A stretch of 64,000 nucleotides of DNA from Oscillospiraceae bacterium (lineage in GTDB: Bacteria > Bacillota > Clostridia > Oscillospirales > CAG-272): contig SVRQ01000004.1 in NCBI GenBank assembly GCA_015064725.1, positions 38,338-102,337 on the forward strand. The letters are read 5' to 3'. Below, piece by piece: positions 43,525 through 52,892 of the stretch (position 1 is the stretch's first letter; each line of letters opens with the position of its first letter). The notes beneath the pieces were generated by a model. That model was not told the origin of the DNA and did no database searches. It saw nothing but the letters and a program-made list of their open reading frames with translations. The position numbers were made by a program, and so were the translations under genes.

Positions 43525-43947
43525 ATGCCAACCTTTAACCAGCTTGTTCGCTCAGGACGTGAAAAACGCGAGTACAAGTCTAAGTCCCCTGTACTTCAGA
43601 AGAACTTCAACACTCTTACGAAGTCCTACACGGAACTTTCCGCTCCCCAGAGACGCGGTGTTTGCACAAAGGTTACTACGACAACACCGAAGAAGCCTAA
43701 CTCCGCTCTTCGTAAAATTGCCAGAGTAAGACTTACAAACGGACTTGAAGCAACCTGCTATATCCCCGGTATCGGACACAATCTTCAGGAGCACTCTGTA
43801 GTTCTTATCAGAGGCGGAAGAGTACGTGACCTTCCCGGTGTACGTTACCACATCATCCGTGGTGCGCTTGATACACAGGGCGTTGCCAACCGTAACCAGA
43901 GCCGTTCGAAATACGGCGCAAAACGCGGTAAAAAAGCAGCAAAATAA
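43525..43947 (+). CDS. rpsL: 30S ribosomal protein S12, with Arg at the streptomycin Lys88 position
   Basis: Decoding-centre protein of 140 residues. GAGGAGGTG precedes ATG 43525; the frame is open 45 codons upstream without a start site. [12 protein letters not shown] keeps both lysines of the first streptomycin region. In the second, the usual [14 protein letters not shown] reads [14 protein letters not shown]: Arg101 here (codon CGT, 43825-43827) equals E. coli Lys88 counting Met (often called Lys87). Lys-to-Arg at that site is a classic streptomycin-resistance change. Otherwise close to Bacillus S12. Second gene of the str operon. Confidence 0.97.
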   Translation: MPTFNQLVRSGREKREYKSKSPVLQKNFNTLTKSYTELSAPQRRGVCTKVTTTTPKKPNSALRKIARVRLTNGLEATCYIPGIGHNLQEHSVVLIRGGRVRDLPGVRYHIIRGALDTQGVANRNQSRSKYGAKRGKKAAK

Positions 43948-44131
43948 TTTAGCTAAACAAAGGTAAAACTTAAAAGATGTCTAACGCATGCTTTTGCATT
44001 TTGACAGATAAGAATGTTTATACCCGCTCTTTGCGAGGACAAACACCTCTTTCAAAATACCAAAAGAGCATGACGGGAGGAAAACTTTCGAGTACCTATG
44101 AGATTCATTTTATGTGAAGGAGGGAAGACAA

Positions 44132-44602
44132 ATGCCTAGAAGAGGTCAAATTTCCAAAAGAGATGTATTGCCGGATCCTATGTATAACTCTAAGCTTGTA
44201 ACAAAGCTTATCAATGCAGTTATGGAAGACGGTAAGAAGGGTGTTGCGCAGAAGATCGTTTACGATGCTTTCGCAGCAGTTGAAGCTAAAACCGGAAAGA
44301 ACGCGCTTGAAGTATTCCACGAAGCTTTCGAGAATATTATGCCCGTTCTCGAAGTTAAGGGTCGCCGCGTAGGTGGTGCTACTTACCAGGTTCCGATGGA
44401 GGTTCGCCCTGAAAGAAGACAGACTCTCGGTCTTCGTTGGCTCGTTATGTTCGCACGCAAACGCGGCGAAAGAACAATGGCCGACAAACTCGCAGCTGAA
44501 ATTACAGACGCACTTGCAAACATCGGCGGCGCAGTTAAGAAAAAAGAAGAAACTCACAAAATGGCTGAAGCTAACAAGGCTTTCGCTCATTACAGATATT
44601 GA
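44132..44602 (+). CDS. rpsG: 30S ribosomal protein S7
   Basis: Binds the 16S 3' major domain and starts head assembly; in many bacteria it represses its own operon. 156 residues, standard length: [16 protein letters not shown] at the start, [40 protein letters not shown] and [20 protein letters not shown] at the end. ATG 44132 with GGAGGG is preferred over the in-frame codon at 44114. The 184-nt gap after rpsL has no gene and may hold the S7 translational operator. Confidence 0.97.
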   Translation: MPRRGQISKRDVLPDPMYNSKLVTKLINAVMEDGKKGVAQKIVYDAFAAVEAKTGKNALEVFHEAFENIMPVLEVKGRRVGGATYQVPMEVRPERRQTLGLRWLVMFARKRGERTMADKLAAEITDALANIGGAVKKKEETHKMAEANKAFAHYRY

Positions 44603-44673
44603 TCCTAAGCGGATATTATCTCCGCTTACGGTCATCCGAAATTTTTTAATGCATATTATAAGGAGCTACAATT

Positions 44674-46752
44674 ATGTCTAGAGAATACCCGCTCGAATTA
44701 ACTCGTAACATCGGTATCATGGCTCATATAGATGCAGGTAAAACAACGACAACAGAAAGAATTTTGTTCTACACCGGTAAAACACACAAGATCGGTGAAA
44801 CTCATGACGGTTCCGCTACGATGGACTGGATGGAACAGGAGCAGGAAAGAGGTATTACAATCACTTCCGCTGCTACTACATGCTTCTGGAAAGGCAACCG
44901 TATAAACATCATCGATACTCCCGGACACGTTGACTTCACAGTTGAAGTTGAACGTTCCCTTCGTGTACTTGACGGTTCTGTAACAGTTTTCTGTGCTAAA
45001 GGCGGTGTTGAACCTCAGTCTGAGACAGTATGGCGCCAGGCAGACAAATACGGCGTTCCGAGAATGGCTTACGTTAACAAGATGGACATCACAGGTGCTA
45101 ACTTCTACCGTGTTGTTCAGATGATGAAAGACAGACTCAAAACAAACCCCCTCGTTATCCAGTTGCCTATCGGCAAGGAAGATACATTCCGCGGAATTAT
45201 CGACCTTGTAAATATGGAAGCTGACGTTTACTATGACGATATGGGTAAAGACATGAGAACAGAGCCTATCCCTGCTGATATGATGGCGGAAGCTGAAAAA
45301 TATCATCAGGAACTCGTTGAAGCTGTTGCCGAAACAGACGAAGAGCTCTTCCTCAAGTACTGCGACGGTGAAGAAATCACTGTTGACGAGCTTAAAAAAG
45401 CTATCCGTACAGCTACGATCGCGAACAAGCTTGTTCCCGTTTGCTGCGGTACATCCTATAAAAACAAAGGCGTTCAGAAACTTCTCGACGCTGTAATCGA
45501 TTATATGCCCGCACCTGTTGACGTTCCCAACATCAAGGGTATCAACCCCGATACAGGTGATGAAGAAGAAAGAGTTACTTCCGACAGCGAGCCTTTTGCT
45601 GCTCTTGCATTCAAGATCGCAACAGACCCCTTTGTTGGTAAGCTTTGCTTCTTCCGCGTATATTCCGGTGTTATCCACTCCGGTGAAACGGCTTATAACC
45701 CCGAAAAGAAGAGCCGTGAACGTTTTGGTAGAATTCTTCAGATGCACGCTAACTCCAGACAGGATATCGACGTAGTTTACTCCGGTGATATCGCTGCTAT
45801 CGTTGGTACAAAGAACACCACAACAGGTGACACTCTTTGCGATGAAGATCATCCTATCATCCTCGAATCCATGGAATTCCCTGAACCTGTTATTAAAGTT
45901 GCTATTGAACCCAAGTCCAAAGCCAGCCAGGAAAAGATGGGCATCGCTCTTGCTAAACTTGCTGAAGAAGACCCCACGTTCAAGACATACACAGATGAAG
46001 AAACAGGTCAGACGATCATCGCCGGTATGGGCGAGCTTCACCTTGAAATCATCGTAGATAGACTTCTCCGTGAATTCAAAGTAGAAGCAAACGTTGGTAA
46101 ACCTCAGGTTTCCTACAAAGAAACAATTACCAAATCCGTTAACGAAGACTGCAAGTATGCACGTCAGTCCGGTGGTAAGGGTCAGTACGGTCACGTTAAG
46201 ATCACTGTTGAACCCAACGAAGTTGGTAAGGGTTACGAATTCCTCAACAACATTTCCGGCGGTAGCATTCCGAAGGAATACATTCCCGCTGTTGACGCAG
46301 GTATCCAGGGCGCTATGCAGACCGGTGTACTTGCAGGCTACAACGTTGTTGACGTAAAAGTTACACTCTACGACGGTTCTTATCACGAAGTTGACTCTTC
46401 CGAAATGGCATTTAAGATTGCCGGCTCTATGGCGTTCAAGAACGCTATGAGAAAAGCAAGCCCCGTAATCCTCGAGCCCGTTATGAAGGTTGTAGTTATT
46501 ACTCCCGATGACTATATGGGCGACGTTATGGGCGACATCAACTCTCGCCGCGGTCAGATCCAGTCTATGGAACCTGTTTCCGGCGCACAGCAGATCACTG
46601 CTATCGTTCCTCTTGCTAATATGTTCGGTTACGCAACGGAACTCCGTTCCAGAACACAGGGACGCGGTCAGTACTCTATGGAACCCAGCCACTTTGAACA
46701 GGTTCCGAAGAGCATCGCCGACGAGATCATCGCCGGCAGAGCAAGCAAATAA
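44674..46752 (+). CDS. fusA: Elongation factor G
   Basis: GTPase driving ribosomal translocation. 692 residues with all five EF-G domains: [15 protein letters not shown] (P loop), [12 protein letters not shown] (switch I), DTPGHVDFT (G3), NKMD (G4), and domain [16 protein letters not shown] precedes ATG 44674. Third ribosomal-operon gene, 71 nt after rpsG and 82 nt before tuf. Codon choice is strongly biased (threonine is mostly ACA), as expected for a highly expressed gene. Confidence 0.98.
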   Translation: MSREYPLELTRNIGIMAHIDAGKTTTTERILFYTGKTHKIGETHDGSATMDWMEQEQERGITITSAATTCFWKGNRINIIDTPGHVDFTVEVERSLRVLDGSVTVFCAKGGVEPQSETVWRQADKYGVPRMAYVNKMDITGANFYRVVQMMKDRLKTNPLVIQLPIGKEDTFRGIIDLVNMEADVYYDDMGKDMRTEPIPADMMAEAEKYHQELVEAVAETDEELFLKYCDGEEITVDELKKAIRTATIANKLVPVCCGTSYKNKGVQKLLDAVIDYMPAPVDVPNIKGINPDTGDEEERVTSDSEPFAALAFKIATDPFVGKLCFFRVYSGVIHSGETAYNPEKKSRERFGRILQMHANSRQDIDVVYSGDIAAIVGTKNTTTGDTLCDEDHPIILESMEFPEPVIKVAIEPKSKASQEKMGIALAKLAEEDPTFKTYTDEETGQTIIAGMGELHLEIIVDRLLREFKVEANVGKPQVSYKETITKSVNEDCKYARQSGGKGQYGHVKITVEPNEVGKGYEFLNNISGGSIPKEYIPAVDAGIQGAMQTGVLAGYNVVDVKVTLYDGSYHEVDSSEMAFKIAGSMAFKNAMRKASPVILEPVMKVVVITPDDYMGDVMGDINSRRGQIQSMEPVSGAQQITAIVPLANMFGYATELRSRTQGRGQYSMEPSHFEQVPKSIADEIIAGRASK

Positions 46753-46834
46753 TTATTGTTTGCACTAAAAAAATCATAAATTTAAAATCAATCACGAAAA
46801 GTAATTTCGTGAAAATATAAGGAGGATTTTTCCA

Positions 46835-48040
46835 ATGGCAAAGGCTAAATTTGAAAGAACAAAACCCCATGTAAACATTGGTACTATCGGTCACGTTGAC
46901 CACGGTAAGACAACTCTTACAGCTGCTATCACAAAATATCTTTCTATCGCTAACGGCAAGAACGAATTCCTTGCTTACGATCAGATCGATAACGCTCCCG
47001 AAGAAAAAGCTCGTGGTATCACAATTAACACACGTCACGTTGAATACGAAACAGAAAACCGTCACTATGCACACGTTGACTGCCCCGGACACGCTGACTA
47101 CGTTAAAAACATGATCACAGGTGCTGCTCAGATGGACGGCGGTATCCTCGTTGTTGCTGCTTCTGACGGTCCCCTTCAGCAGACACGTGAGCACGTTCTT
47201 CTTGCTCACCAGGTAGGCGTTCCCGCTATCGTTGTTTTCCTTAACAAATGCGATATCGTTGACGACGAAGAACTTCTCGAACTCGTTGATATGGACGTTC
47301 GTGACCTTCTCAACCAGTACGACTTCCCCGGAGATGACACACCTGTCATCCGTGGTTCCGCTCGTGTAGCTCTCGAATCCGCTAGCACAGACCCCAACGC
47401 TCCCGAATACGCTTGCATCAAGGAACTTATGGAAGCTGTTGACGAATACATTCCTACTCCCGACAGAAAGTCCGATATGGCATTCCTTATGCCCGTCGAA
47501 GACGTATTCTCTATCTCCGGCCGTGGTACAGTTGCTACAGGTAGAGTAGAAAGCGGTACAGTTAAAGTTGGTGACGTTGTTGAACTCGTTGGTCTTACAG
47601 ACGAAAAGAAGACAACAACAGTTACTGGTGTTGAAATGTTCCACAAGCTCCTCGACCAGGCTGAAGCTGGTGACAACGTAGGTCTTCTCCTCCGTGGTAT
47701 CGACAAGAACGAAATCGAAAGAGGTCAGGTACTCTGCAAACCCGGCTCCATCCACCCCCACACAAAATTCAAAGGCCACGTTTACGTTCTTACTGAAAAA
47801 GAAGGCGGACGTAAGAAACCCTTCTTCGCAGGCTACCGTCCTCAGTTCTACTTCAGAACAACAGACGTTACAGGTACAATCTCCCTTCCTGCTGACGTAG
47901 AAATGGCTCGTCCCGGCGATAACGTTGATATCACAGTTGAACTTATCACTCCTATCGCTATAGACCAGAACCTCCGTTTCGCTATCCGTGAAGGCGGCAG
48001 AACAGTTGGTTCCGGCGTTGTTTCCGAAATCCTTGACTAA
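46835..48040 (+). CDS. tuf: Elongation factor Tu
   Basis: Delivers aminoacyl-tRNA to the ribosome. 401 residues: [14 protein letters not shown] (P loop), [14 protein letters not shown] (switch I), DCPGHADYV (G3), NKCDIVDD (G4), SARVAL (G5), then the two beta-barrels. GGAGG precedes ATG 46835. The elfamycin-site Gln in HQVGVP is kept, although the preceding residue is His where Arg is usual. Last gene of the operon, followed by a hairpin and a repeat tract. Confidence 0.98.
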   Translation: MAKAKFERTKPHVNIGTIGHVDHGKTTLTAAITKYLSIANGKNEFLAYDQIDNAPEEKARGITINTRHVEYETENRHYAHVDCPGHADYVKNMITGAAQMDGGILVVAASDGPLQQTREHVLLAHQVGVPAIVVFLNKCDIVDDEELLELVDMDVRDLLNQYDFPGDDTPVIRGSARVALESASTDPNAPEYACIKELMEAVDEYIPTPDRKSDMAFLMPVEDVFSISGRGTVATGRVESGTVKVGDVVELVGLTDEKKTTTVTGVEMFHKLLDQAEAGDNVGLLLRGIDKNEIERGQVLCKPGSIHPHTKFKGHVYVLTEKEGGRKKPFFAGYRPQFYFRTTDVTGTISLPADVEMARPGDNVDITVELITPIAIDQNLRFAIREGGRTVGSGVVSEILD

Positions 48041-48078
48041 TTTTAGTTATAATTTCTGAAATTTAATACGTTTTAAGG

Positions 48079-48115
48079 TTTTGTCAGAGGGCAGATTGTC
48101 TGCTCTCTGACAAAA
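48079..48115 (+). terminator. tuf operon terminator candidate
   Basis: Stem of about 17 bp, TTTTGTCAGAGGGCAGA / TCTGCTCTCTGACAAAA, with one mismatch and TTG loop; the T-run is weak. Confidence 0.65.
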
Positions 48116-48180
48116 TTGATATTACGGCGAATTTTTTGTAATTTTGCGTAATATATTTTTAATAATGGATATTACATAAA

Positions 48181-48455
48181 GGCACTTCTTTGTGCTAAGT
48201 AAGCTTTTTTGCTTGGTGCATCTGTGTGCTGAGTAAGCTTTTTTGCTTGGTGCATCTGTGTGCTGAGTAAAGTTCTTTTTGCTTACTTTCTTGCGAGAAG
48301 CAAAATGAAAAATTTTAACAAAGTACTTCTTTGTGCTTTGTGAAGTTCTTTTTGCTTACTTTCTTGCGAGAAGCAAAATGAAAAATTTGAACAAAGTGCT
48401 TCTGTGTGCTTTGTAAAGTTCTTTTTGCTTACTTTTTCTTTCAAGAAAAAGTAAG
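48181..48455 (+). repeat. Two-part tandem repeat tract upstream of the FMN riboswitch
   Basis: First part: about 34-bp units built on GTGCTGAGTAAGCTTTTTTG plus CTTGGTGCATCTGT, repeated from about 48190 to 48266. Second part: about 74-bp units beginning AAAGTTCTTTTTGCTTACTT and continuing TCTTGCGAGAAGCAAAATG, then AAAAATTTGAACAAAGTGCT, near 48269, 48342 and 48415. The last is truncated and ends in the palindrome ACTTTTTCTTT-CAAGAAAAAGT. No coding frame is evident. Confidence 0.7.
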
Positions 48456-48565
48456 GCTTTGGGGAATGGTGAAATTCCATATCGGCGGTATAGCCCGCGA
48501 AGCAGCAAAGCTGCCCGAACAGGTGAGATTCCTGTGCCGACGGTATAGTCCGGATGAAAAAAGAA
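48455..48565 (+). ncRNA. FMN riboswitch (RFN element)
   Basis: Conserved RFN pieces appear in order: GGGGAATGGTGAAATTCC (48461-48478), ATCGGCGGTATAGCCCGCGA (48481-48500), a variable arm, AGGTGAGATTCCTG (48521-48534), GCCGACGGTATAGTCCGGAT (48536-48555). It precedes a RibU-type riboflavin transporter gene. FMN binding would favour the following terminator. Confidence 0.93.
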
Positions 48566-48591
48566 AGGATCTCTTTTTTGGAGAGATATGA

Positions 48592-48617
48592 AGTCCCCCT
48601 GGTTGTGAGGGGATTTT
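48592..48617 (+). terminator. Riboswitch-controlled terminator before ribU
   Basis: GTCCCC / GGGGAT stem with a 10-nt loop followed by T6, just downstream of the FMN aptamer. Confidence 0.7.
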
Positions 48618-48634
48618 TTATTTGGTTTTGCTTA

Positions 48635-49333
48635 ATGAATACTTCAAAACGCTCTTTGTCTATAAAGAAAATTTCGGCTCTTGCGATATTTTCCGCGTTA
48701 TCATATCTCAGCCTGTACGTTTTCCGAATACCGGGAATCGGTGGGTTTTTGACATTTGATATTAAGGATACTATAGTGTGTCTTGCCGCGATGATATTCG
48801 GACCTTTTTCCGGTGCTGCGGTATCGCTTTTGGCTGCGCTCATCGAGATGGTGACGGTCAGCGGAACGGGACCGTGGGGTTTCCTTATGAATTTTCTTTC
48901 CACGGCGGCGTTTGCTTTTTCCGCAAGCGCGGTCTATATGTACATACCGAAGCTTAAAAAGACGATGAAAGGCGCTATTTCAGGGCTTTTGGCCGCAATT
49001 TTTGCTTCAACCGTCGTAATGCTCGTGCTTAATATTTTTGTAACTCCCGTTTATCTCGGTGTGCCGAGGGATGCGGTGTTTGAAATGCTTGTGCCGCTTC
49101 TTTTGCCATTCAACTTTTTGAAATACGTTCTCAATGCGGCTCTCGTTTTGGTGCTTTATAAGCCGATAAAAGAGGTTTTGAGAAAAACGAAATTTATAAG
49201 ATCTTCTTCCGAAAATTATAAATTCGATAAAAAATCGCTTTTGCTCACCATCTGCGGGCTTGCGCTTATTGTTGCTTGTCTTTTGATATTCGTTTTTGTG
49301 ATGGATGGCAACCTGCAATTTTTTAAGAAATAA
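48635..49333 (+). CDS. ribU: Riboflavin ECF transporter S component RibU
   Basis: Substrate-binding membrane subunit for riboflavin import, working with a shared EcfA/A'/T module not encoded here. 232 residues with about six hydrophobic helices; GIGGFLTFDIKDTIVCLAAM and GPFSGAAVSLLAALIEMVTV are typical of RibU. ATG 48635 has a poor ribosome site, but the frame upstream lies in the riboswitch and its terminator, so no earlier start makes sense. The FMN riboswitch upstream confirms the assignment. A DUF368 gene follows. Confidence 0.92.
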   Translation: MNTSKRSLSIKKISALAIFSALSYLSLYVFRIPGIGGFLTFDIKDTIVCLAAMIFGPFSGAAVSLLAALIEMVTVSGTGPWGFLMNFLSTAAFAFSASAVYMYIPKLKKTMKGAISGLLAAIFASTVVMLVLNIFVTPVYLGVPRDAVFEMLVPLLLPFNFLKYVLNAALVLVLYKPIKEVLRKTKFIRSSSENYKFDKKSLLLTICGLALIVACLLIFVFVMDGNLQFFKK

Positions 49334-49384
49334 ATTTGAAAATAAGTTCATTTTTTGAATAATCTATATATCGAGGATATGAAA

Positions 49385-50221
49385 ATGAAGAATTTTTCTG
49401 TATTCAGTTACCTTTTTAAGATTTTAAAAGGTGCGCTCGTCGGACTTGGCGCCGTGCTTCCCGGAATTTCGGGCGGCGTGCTTTGCGTTGTGTTCGGAAT
49501 CTATAAGACCGTAATGGAGTTTTTGGCATCTCCTTTTAAAAGATTTAAAACGCATTTTCCCAAGCTTTTGCCTTACGGTATCGGCTTGATCATAGGATTT
49601 CTCGGCATTGCAAAGGTGCTTGCCTTCTTGCTCGACAAATATCCTGCGCCGTCCGTTTGTGTGTTCATCGGACTTATCGTGGGAATGTTGCCCTCTCTTT
49701 TCAGGGAGGCGGGCGAAAAGGGAAGAACAAAGGGATCTTACGTTGCGTTGGTTATTGCTATGGTTGTGATATTTGCGCTCCTTATAAGCCTTAAAGTTCT
49801 TTCCGTCAGCATCGCGCCGAATTTTGTTTGGTATCTTTTCTGCGGTTTTTGCCTCGCGCTCAGCGTTATTGCCCCCGGTATGAGCTTTTCCACGCTCCTT
49901 ATGCCGCTTGGACTTTATCAGCCGTTCGTTGACGGTATAAGCAGTTTTGATCTTGGCGTGCTTATCCCTGCGGGCATCGGCGCGCTTTTGACGGTGATAC
50001 TTTTTGCAAAAGCTGTAAATTTGCTTTTTGAAAAGCAGTATTCCATCGCGTTCCACGCGATCGTGGGTGTCGTTATTGCCGCAACGGTGATGATAATTCC
50101 GTTTGAAAGCTTTGCCGCTTCCGCGGCGAGCGCGGTTATAAATATCGTTTGCATCGCGGTCGGCGTTGCGGCGGCGCTTGCGCTCGATAAATTCAATTCC
50201 AAATTTGCGGATAAAAAATAA
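49385..50221 (+). CDS. DUF368 membrane protein, polyprenyl-phosphate transporter family
   Basis: A 278-residue protein with eight or more hydrophobic segments. GALVGLGAVLPGISGGVLCV and its inverted-repeat partner SVIAPGMSFSTLLMPLGLY are the DUF368 signature. Members of this family have been shown to recycle undecaprenyl phosphate across the membrane for cell-wall synthesis. ATG 49385 is 8 nt from GAGG, whereas ATG 49379 is too close. Probably cotranscribed with ribU and thus partly under FMN control, although the two functions are unrelated. Confidence 0.88.
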   Translation: MKNFSVFSYLFKILKGALVGLGAVLPGISGGVLCVVFGIYKTVMEFLASPFKRFKTHFPKLLPYGIGLIIGFLGIAKVLAFLLDKYPAPSVCVFIGLIVGMLPSLFREAGEKGRTKGSYVALVIAMVVIFALLISLKVLSVSIAPNFVWYLFCGFCLALSVIAPGMSFSTLLMPLGLYQPFVDGISSFDLGVLIPAGIGALLTVILFAKAVNLLFEKQYSIAFHAIVGVVIAATVMIIPFESFAASAASAVINIVCIAVGVAAALALDKFNSKFADKK

Positions 50222-50227
50222 GATAAA

Positions 50228-50281
50228 GAAAAAACGCCCTTTGAAGTGAACTAAATAGGCTTCACTTCAAAGGGCGTTTTT
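50228..50281. terminator. Terminator after DUF368 gene
   Basis: Very long stem AAAACGCCCTTTGAAGTGAA / TTCACTTCAAAGGGCGTTTT with a short loop and A/T flanks; can serve the convergent lipoprotein gene too. Confidence 0.9.
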
Positions 50282-50336
50282 ATAATATATGAAGTTTCGG
50301 AAAAACAGATATCGACGTTTGGCTTTTTATAAAAAA

Positions 50337-50936
50337 TCAAGTTGCTGCTTCGCTATAAGCGGTGAATGTTATTGCAAAGCCTGCGTTGCATTTTGCATTT
50401 TTGAAATTATCCAAGTCTAAAGATTCCAGGTGATTCTCATCGTTGCCGATCTTAACCCAAACAGGTATTTCCGTATCAAGTTCTATGAATGTTTCGCTAT
50501 GGATCTTTGAACTTATGATTCCCAATGATTCTTCGAAGGATATATTTAAATCACGGTACGTGCATTTTGAATGTCCATTTTCATCTATGCTGTATAAAAC
50601 GCAGGTATCACCTGTTATCTTTGCGGCTATTCTGTGAGCATCCGCGCTGTTATCGCCGAGAATTTTTCCTTGCTCGCTCCATTTTCCGTCATTAAAAATC
50701 CAAAGCGATATTGCATAGGATTTAACGTTATCATTGAGAACTATATCAAAAAACGTAATTTCTTCATCAAGAAGCTCAAGAATCTGCTGTGTTTCTTCGG
50801 AAAAAACACTGGGTTTTATGTACATTTGCGAATTCGGACTTTGAATATCCGTGTTATTTGGATTTTGTGAAGAACAAGAACAAGTTGATATAGCAAATAT
50901 TGCGCCTAATAACAAGCTTAAGATTTTCTTTTTCAT
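50337..50936 (-). CDS. Uncharacterised lipoprotein
   Basis: 199 residues with a short lipoprotein-like signal (KKKILSLLLGAIFAISTCSC); the lipobox is not textbook because Thr/Ser precede the cysteines. After an Asn/Ser-rich linker comes a small acidic globular domain with no recognisable motif. AAGGAGC precedes ATG 50936. It stands alone between two convergent/divergent operons. More AT-rich than its neighbours; function unknown. Confidence 0.65.
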   Translation of the reverse strand: MKKKILSLLLGAIFAISTCSCSSQNPNNTDIQSPNSQMYIKPSVFSEETQQILELLDEEITFFDIVLNDNVKSYAISLWIFNDGKWSEQGKILGDNSADAHRIAAKITGDTCVLYSIDENGHSKCTYRDLNISFEESLGIISSKIHSETFIELDTEIPVWVKIGNDENHLESLDLDNFKNAKCNAGFAITFTAYSEAAT

Positions 50937-51100
50937 AAAAAGCTCCTTTTTAATTTGATCTTTGTGGATAAATAATTTTTTGCACTAATTATATTATCTT
51001 ATTTTTCTTATAAAGAATACAGTTTATATGTGAATTTTTTGTAAAAATTCTTCTTTCCAAACTTTTTGCATATCTTTTTTCAAAAAGCGACAATATCCTA

Positions 51101-51129
51101 TTGAAATTTTGTCGTATATATGGTAAAAT
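51101..51129 (+). promoter_or_regulatory. metK promoter
   Basis: TTGAAA (51101-51106), 17-nt spacer, TAAAAT (51124-51129). The SAM-I aptamer begins right after it. Confidence 0.75.
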
Positions 51130-51135
51130 GATTTT

Positions 51136-51220
51136 ATCTTATCAAGAGAGGCGGAGGGACAGGCCCTGTGAAGCCCGGCAACCTGTTTTTTTCAAGGTGC
51201 CAATTCCCGATAGATGAGAT
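51136..51220 (+). ncRNA. SAM-I (S-box) riboswitch
   Basis: Closing helix ATCTTATC (51136-51143) / GATGAGAT (51213-51220). Conserved core: AAGAGAGGCGGAGGGAC, GGCCCTGTGAAGCCCGGCAA, and AAGGTGCCAATTCC. It controls metK: SAM binding frees the terminator at 51238-51265. Confidence 0.95.
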
Positions 51221-51237
51221 CGTTTTTTGACTATCTC

Positions 51238-51265
51238 TCCCTCGGGCTCCCGAGGGATTTTCTTT
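51238..51265 (+). terminator. SAM-I expression-platform terminator
   Basis: TCCCTCGGG / CCCGAGGGA stem followed by TTTTCTTTT. Confidence 0.85.
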
Positions 51266-51300
51266 TGATGAAAAATACTTAAAAAATGAGGATTAAAAAT

Positions 51301-52488
51301 ATGGCAAGAAGATTTTTTGCAACAGAATCTGTTACAGAGGGACATCCCGATAAACTCTGCGACAGAGTTTCCGATTCCGTTCTTGACGCTATCATAGCTC
51401 AGGATCCCACGGCGCGCGTTGCCTGCGAAACTTGTATGACAACGGGCCTTATTATGGTTATGGGTGAAATTACAACGTCTTCTTACGTTGATATTGAAAA
51501 TATTGCAAGAACAGCGGTTCGTGAAGTTGGCTATGACAGAGCTAAATACGGCTTTGACGCGGATTCCTGCGCGGTGCTCAACTCCATCCACAGCCAGTCA
51601 CCCGATATCGCTATGGGTGTTAACAAGTCCCTTGAAGCAAAGGGCGGCGCAGATGATGACAAATACGAAATAGGTGCGGGCGACCAGGGTATGATGTTCG
51701 GCTTTGCCTGCGACGAAACAGCCTGCAAGATGCCCCTTGGTTACGTTCTTGCAACGGATATGTCCAAAAGACTTACTGCGGTTCGCAAGGATAAGACGCT
51801 CTCTTACCTCCGTCCCGACGGCAAGACACAGGTAACTGTTGAATATGACGGCGATACCCCCGTAAGACTTGAAAATATCGTTGTTTCCACACAGCACAAC
51901 CCCGACGTAACGCTTGAACAGATCAGAAGCGACGTTATTGAAACTGTTATCAAGCCTGTTATCCCTGCGCACCTTATCGATGCTAACACAAAGATATACG
52001 TTAACCCCACGGGCAGATTCGTTATCGGCGGGCCCGCAGGCGACTCCGGTCTTACAGGCAGAAAAATTATCGTTGATACATACGGCGGCTACGGCAGACA
52101 CGGCGGCGGTGCTTTCTCCGGTAAAGACCCGACAAAGGTTGACAGAAGCGCAAGCTATGCTGCTCGTTACGCGGCAAAGAACATCGTTGCCGCAGGCCTT
52201 GCAAAGAAATGCGAGGTTCAGATCGCTTACGCTATCGGCGTAGCTAAACCTCTTTGCGAAAACGTTAATACATTCGGCACGGGCGTTATTCCCGATGAAA
52301 AGATTGCGGCTATCCTTCACGATTCCGTTGACTTCCGTCCCGGTGCGATAATCGATTACTTCGGTCTTCGCAAGCCCATCTACAAGCCTCTCTCTTCTTA
52401 CGGTCACTTTGGCAGAGAAGACCTCGGCGTGCGTTGGGAAGCTACGGATATTGCAGACCTTCTCCACGACAAAGCAGGTCTCAAATAA
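51301..52488 (+). CDS. metK: S-adenosylmethionine synthetase
   Basis: Makes SAM from methionine and ATP; cytosolic tetramer. 395 residues: [19 protein letters not shown] at the start (GHPDK, 14-18), [13 protein letters not shown], and the Gly-rich [16 protein letters not shown] with the catalytic loop. ATG 51301 has GAGG 9 nt upstream; the in-frame ATG 51286 supplies that ribosome site and is not the start. Feedback regulated by the SAM-I riboswitch. Confidence 0.98.
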   Translation: MARRFFATESVTEGHPDKLCDRVSDSVLDAIIAQDPTARVACETCMTTGLIMVMGEITTSSYVDIENIARTAVREVGYDRAKYGFDADSCAVLNSIHSQSPDIAMGVNKSLEAKGGADDDKYEIGAGDQGMMFGFACDETACKMPLGYVLATDMSKRLTAVRKDKTLSYLRPDGKTQVTVEYDGDTPVRLENIVVSTQHNPDVTLEQIRSDVIETVIKPVIPAHLIDANTKIYVNPTGRFVIGGPAGDSGLTGRKIIVDTYGGYGRHGGGAFSGKDPTKVDRSASYAARYAAKNIVAAGLAKKCEVQIAYAIGVAKPLCENVNTFGTGVIPDEKIAAILHDSVDFRPGAIIDYFGLRKPIYKPLSSYGHFGREDLGVRWEATDIADLLHDKAGLK

Positions 52489-52517
52489 ATCACAAATGTT
52501 CACGTTTCTCATATAAT

Positions 52518-52549
52518 GATTTTGCGGCGGTATCGCCGCAAAATCGTTT
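52518..52549 (+). terminator. metK terminator
   Basis: GATTTTGCGGCG / CGCCGCAAAATC stem, GTAT loop, TTTT tail. Confidence 0.85.
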
Positions 52550-52563
52550 TATGGGGGTAGGCC

Positions 52564-52878
52564 GTGCTATTTTTTGACGTGGCGGTGAGTGCCGCCGTAT
52601 TAGCTCTTGCTTATTTTTCTTTTCGCTCGCTTTTTTCGTTTTTTGCAAAAAGCGAGGTGCGAAAAAGCAATAAAGTAAAGAGAAAAGCGGGAACGCTTCA
52701 AATTTATGCGGATGCGGAAAGCTTGGAATACTATATCCGTATGTCGCTTTCGGCAGAGCCGCATATGGCGGTCATTGTCAATATAGATAAAAACTCGGCA
52801 GAGGCAGAGGAGCTTGCATATATTGCGGGCATTTTTGCTCACAGAACAAAAAATTTAAAAATAAATTACATAATCTGA
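52564..52878 (+). CDS. Small conserved-looking protein with N-terminal membrane segment
   Basis: 104 residues, start GTG 52564 behind GGGGGTAGG. The N-terminal 28 residues are hydrophobic (DVAVSAAVLALAYFSF...), followed by a basic patch (KSNKVKRKAG) and a compact domain of about 60 residues ending KNLKINYII. I do not recognise the family. It is 14 nt upstream of recD2 and heads that operon. Confidence 0.65.
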   Translation: MLFFDVAVSAAVLALAYFSFRSLFSFFAKSEVRKSNKVKRKAGTLQIYADAESLEYYIRMSLSAEPHMAVIVNIDKNSAEAEELAYIAGIFAHRTKNLKINYII

Positions 52879-52892
52879 TAAGGAAAAGAAAG

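Noticed and set aside
48181..48455. Possible CRISPR array
   Set aside because: Units are directly adjacent with no unique spacers, unit length changes midway, and no cas genes are present.
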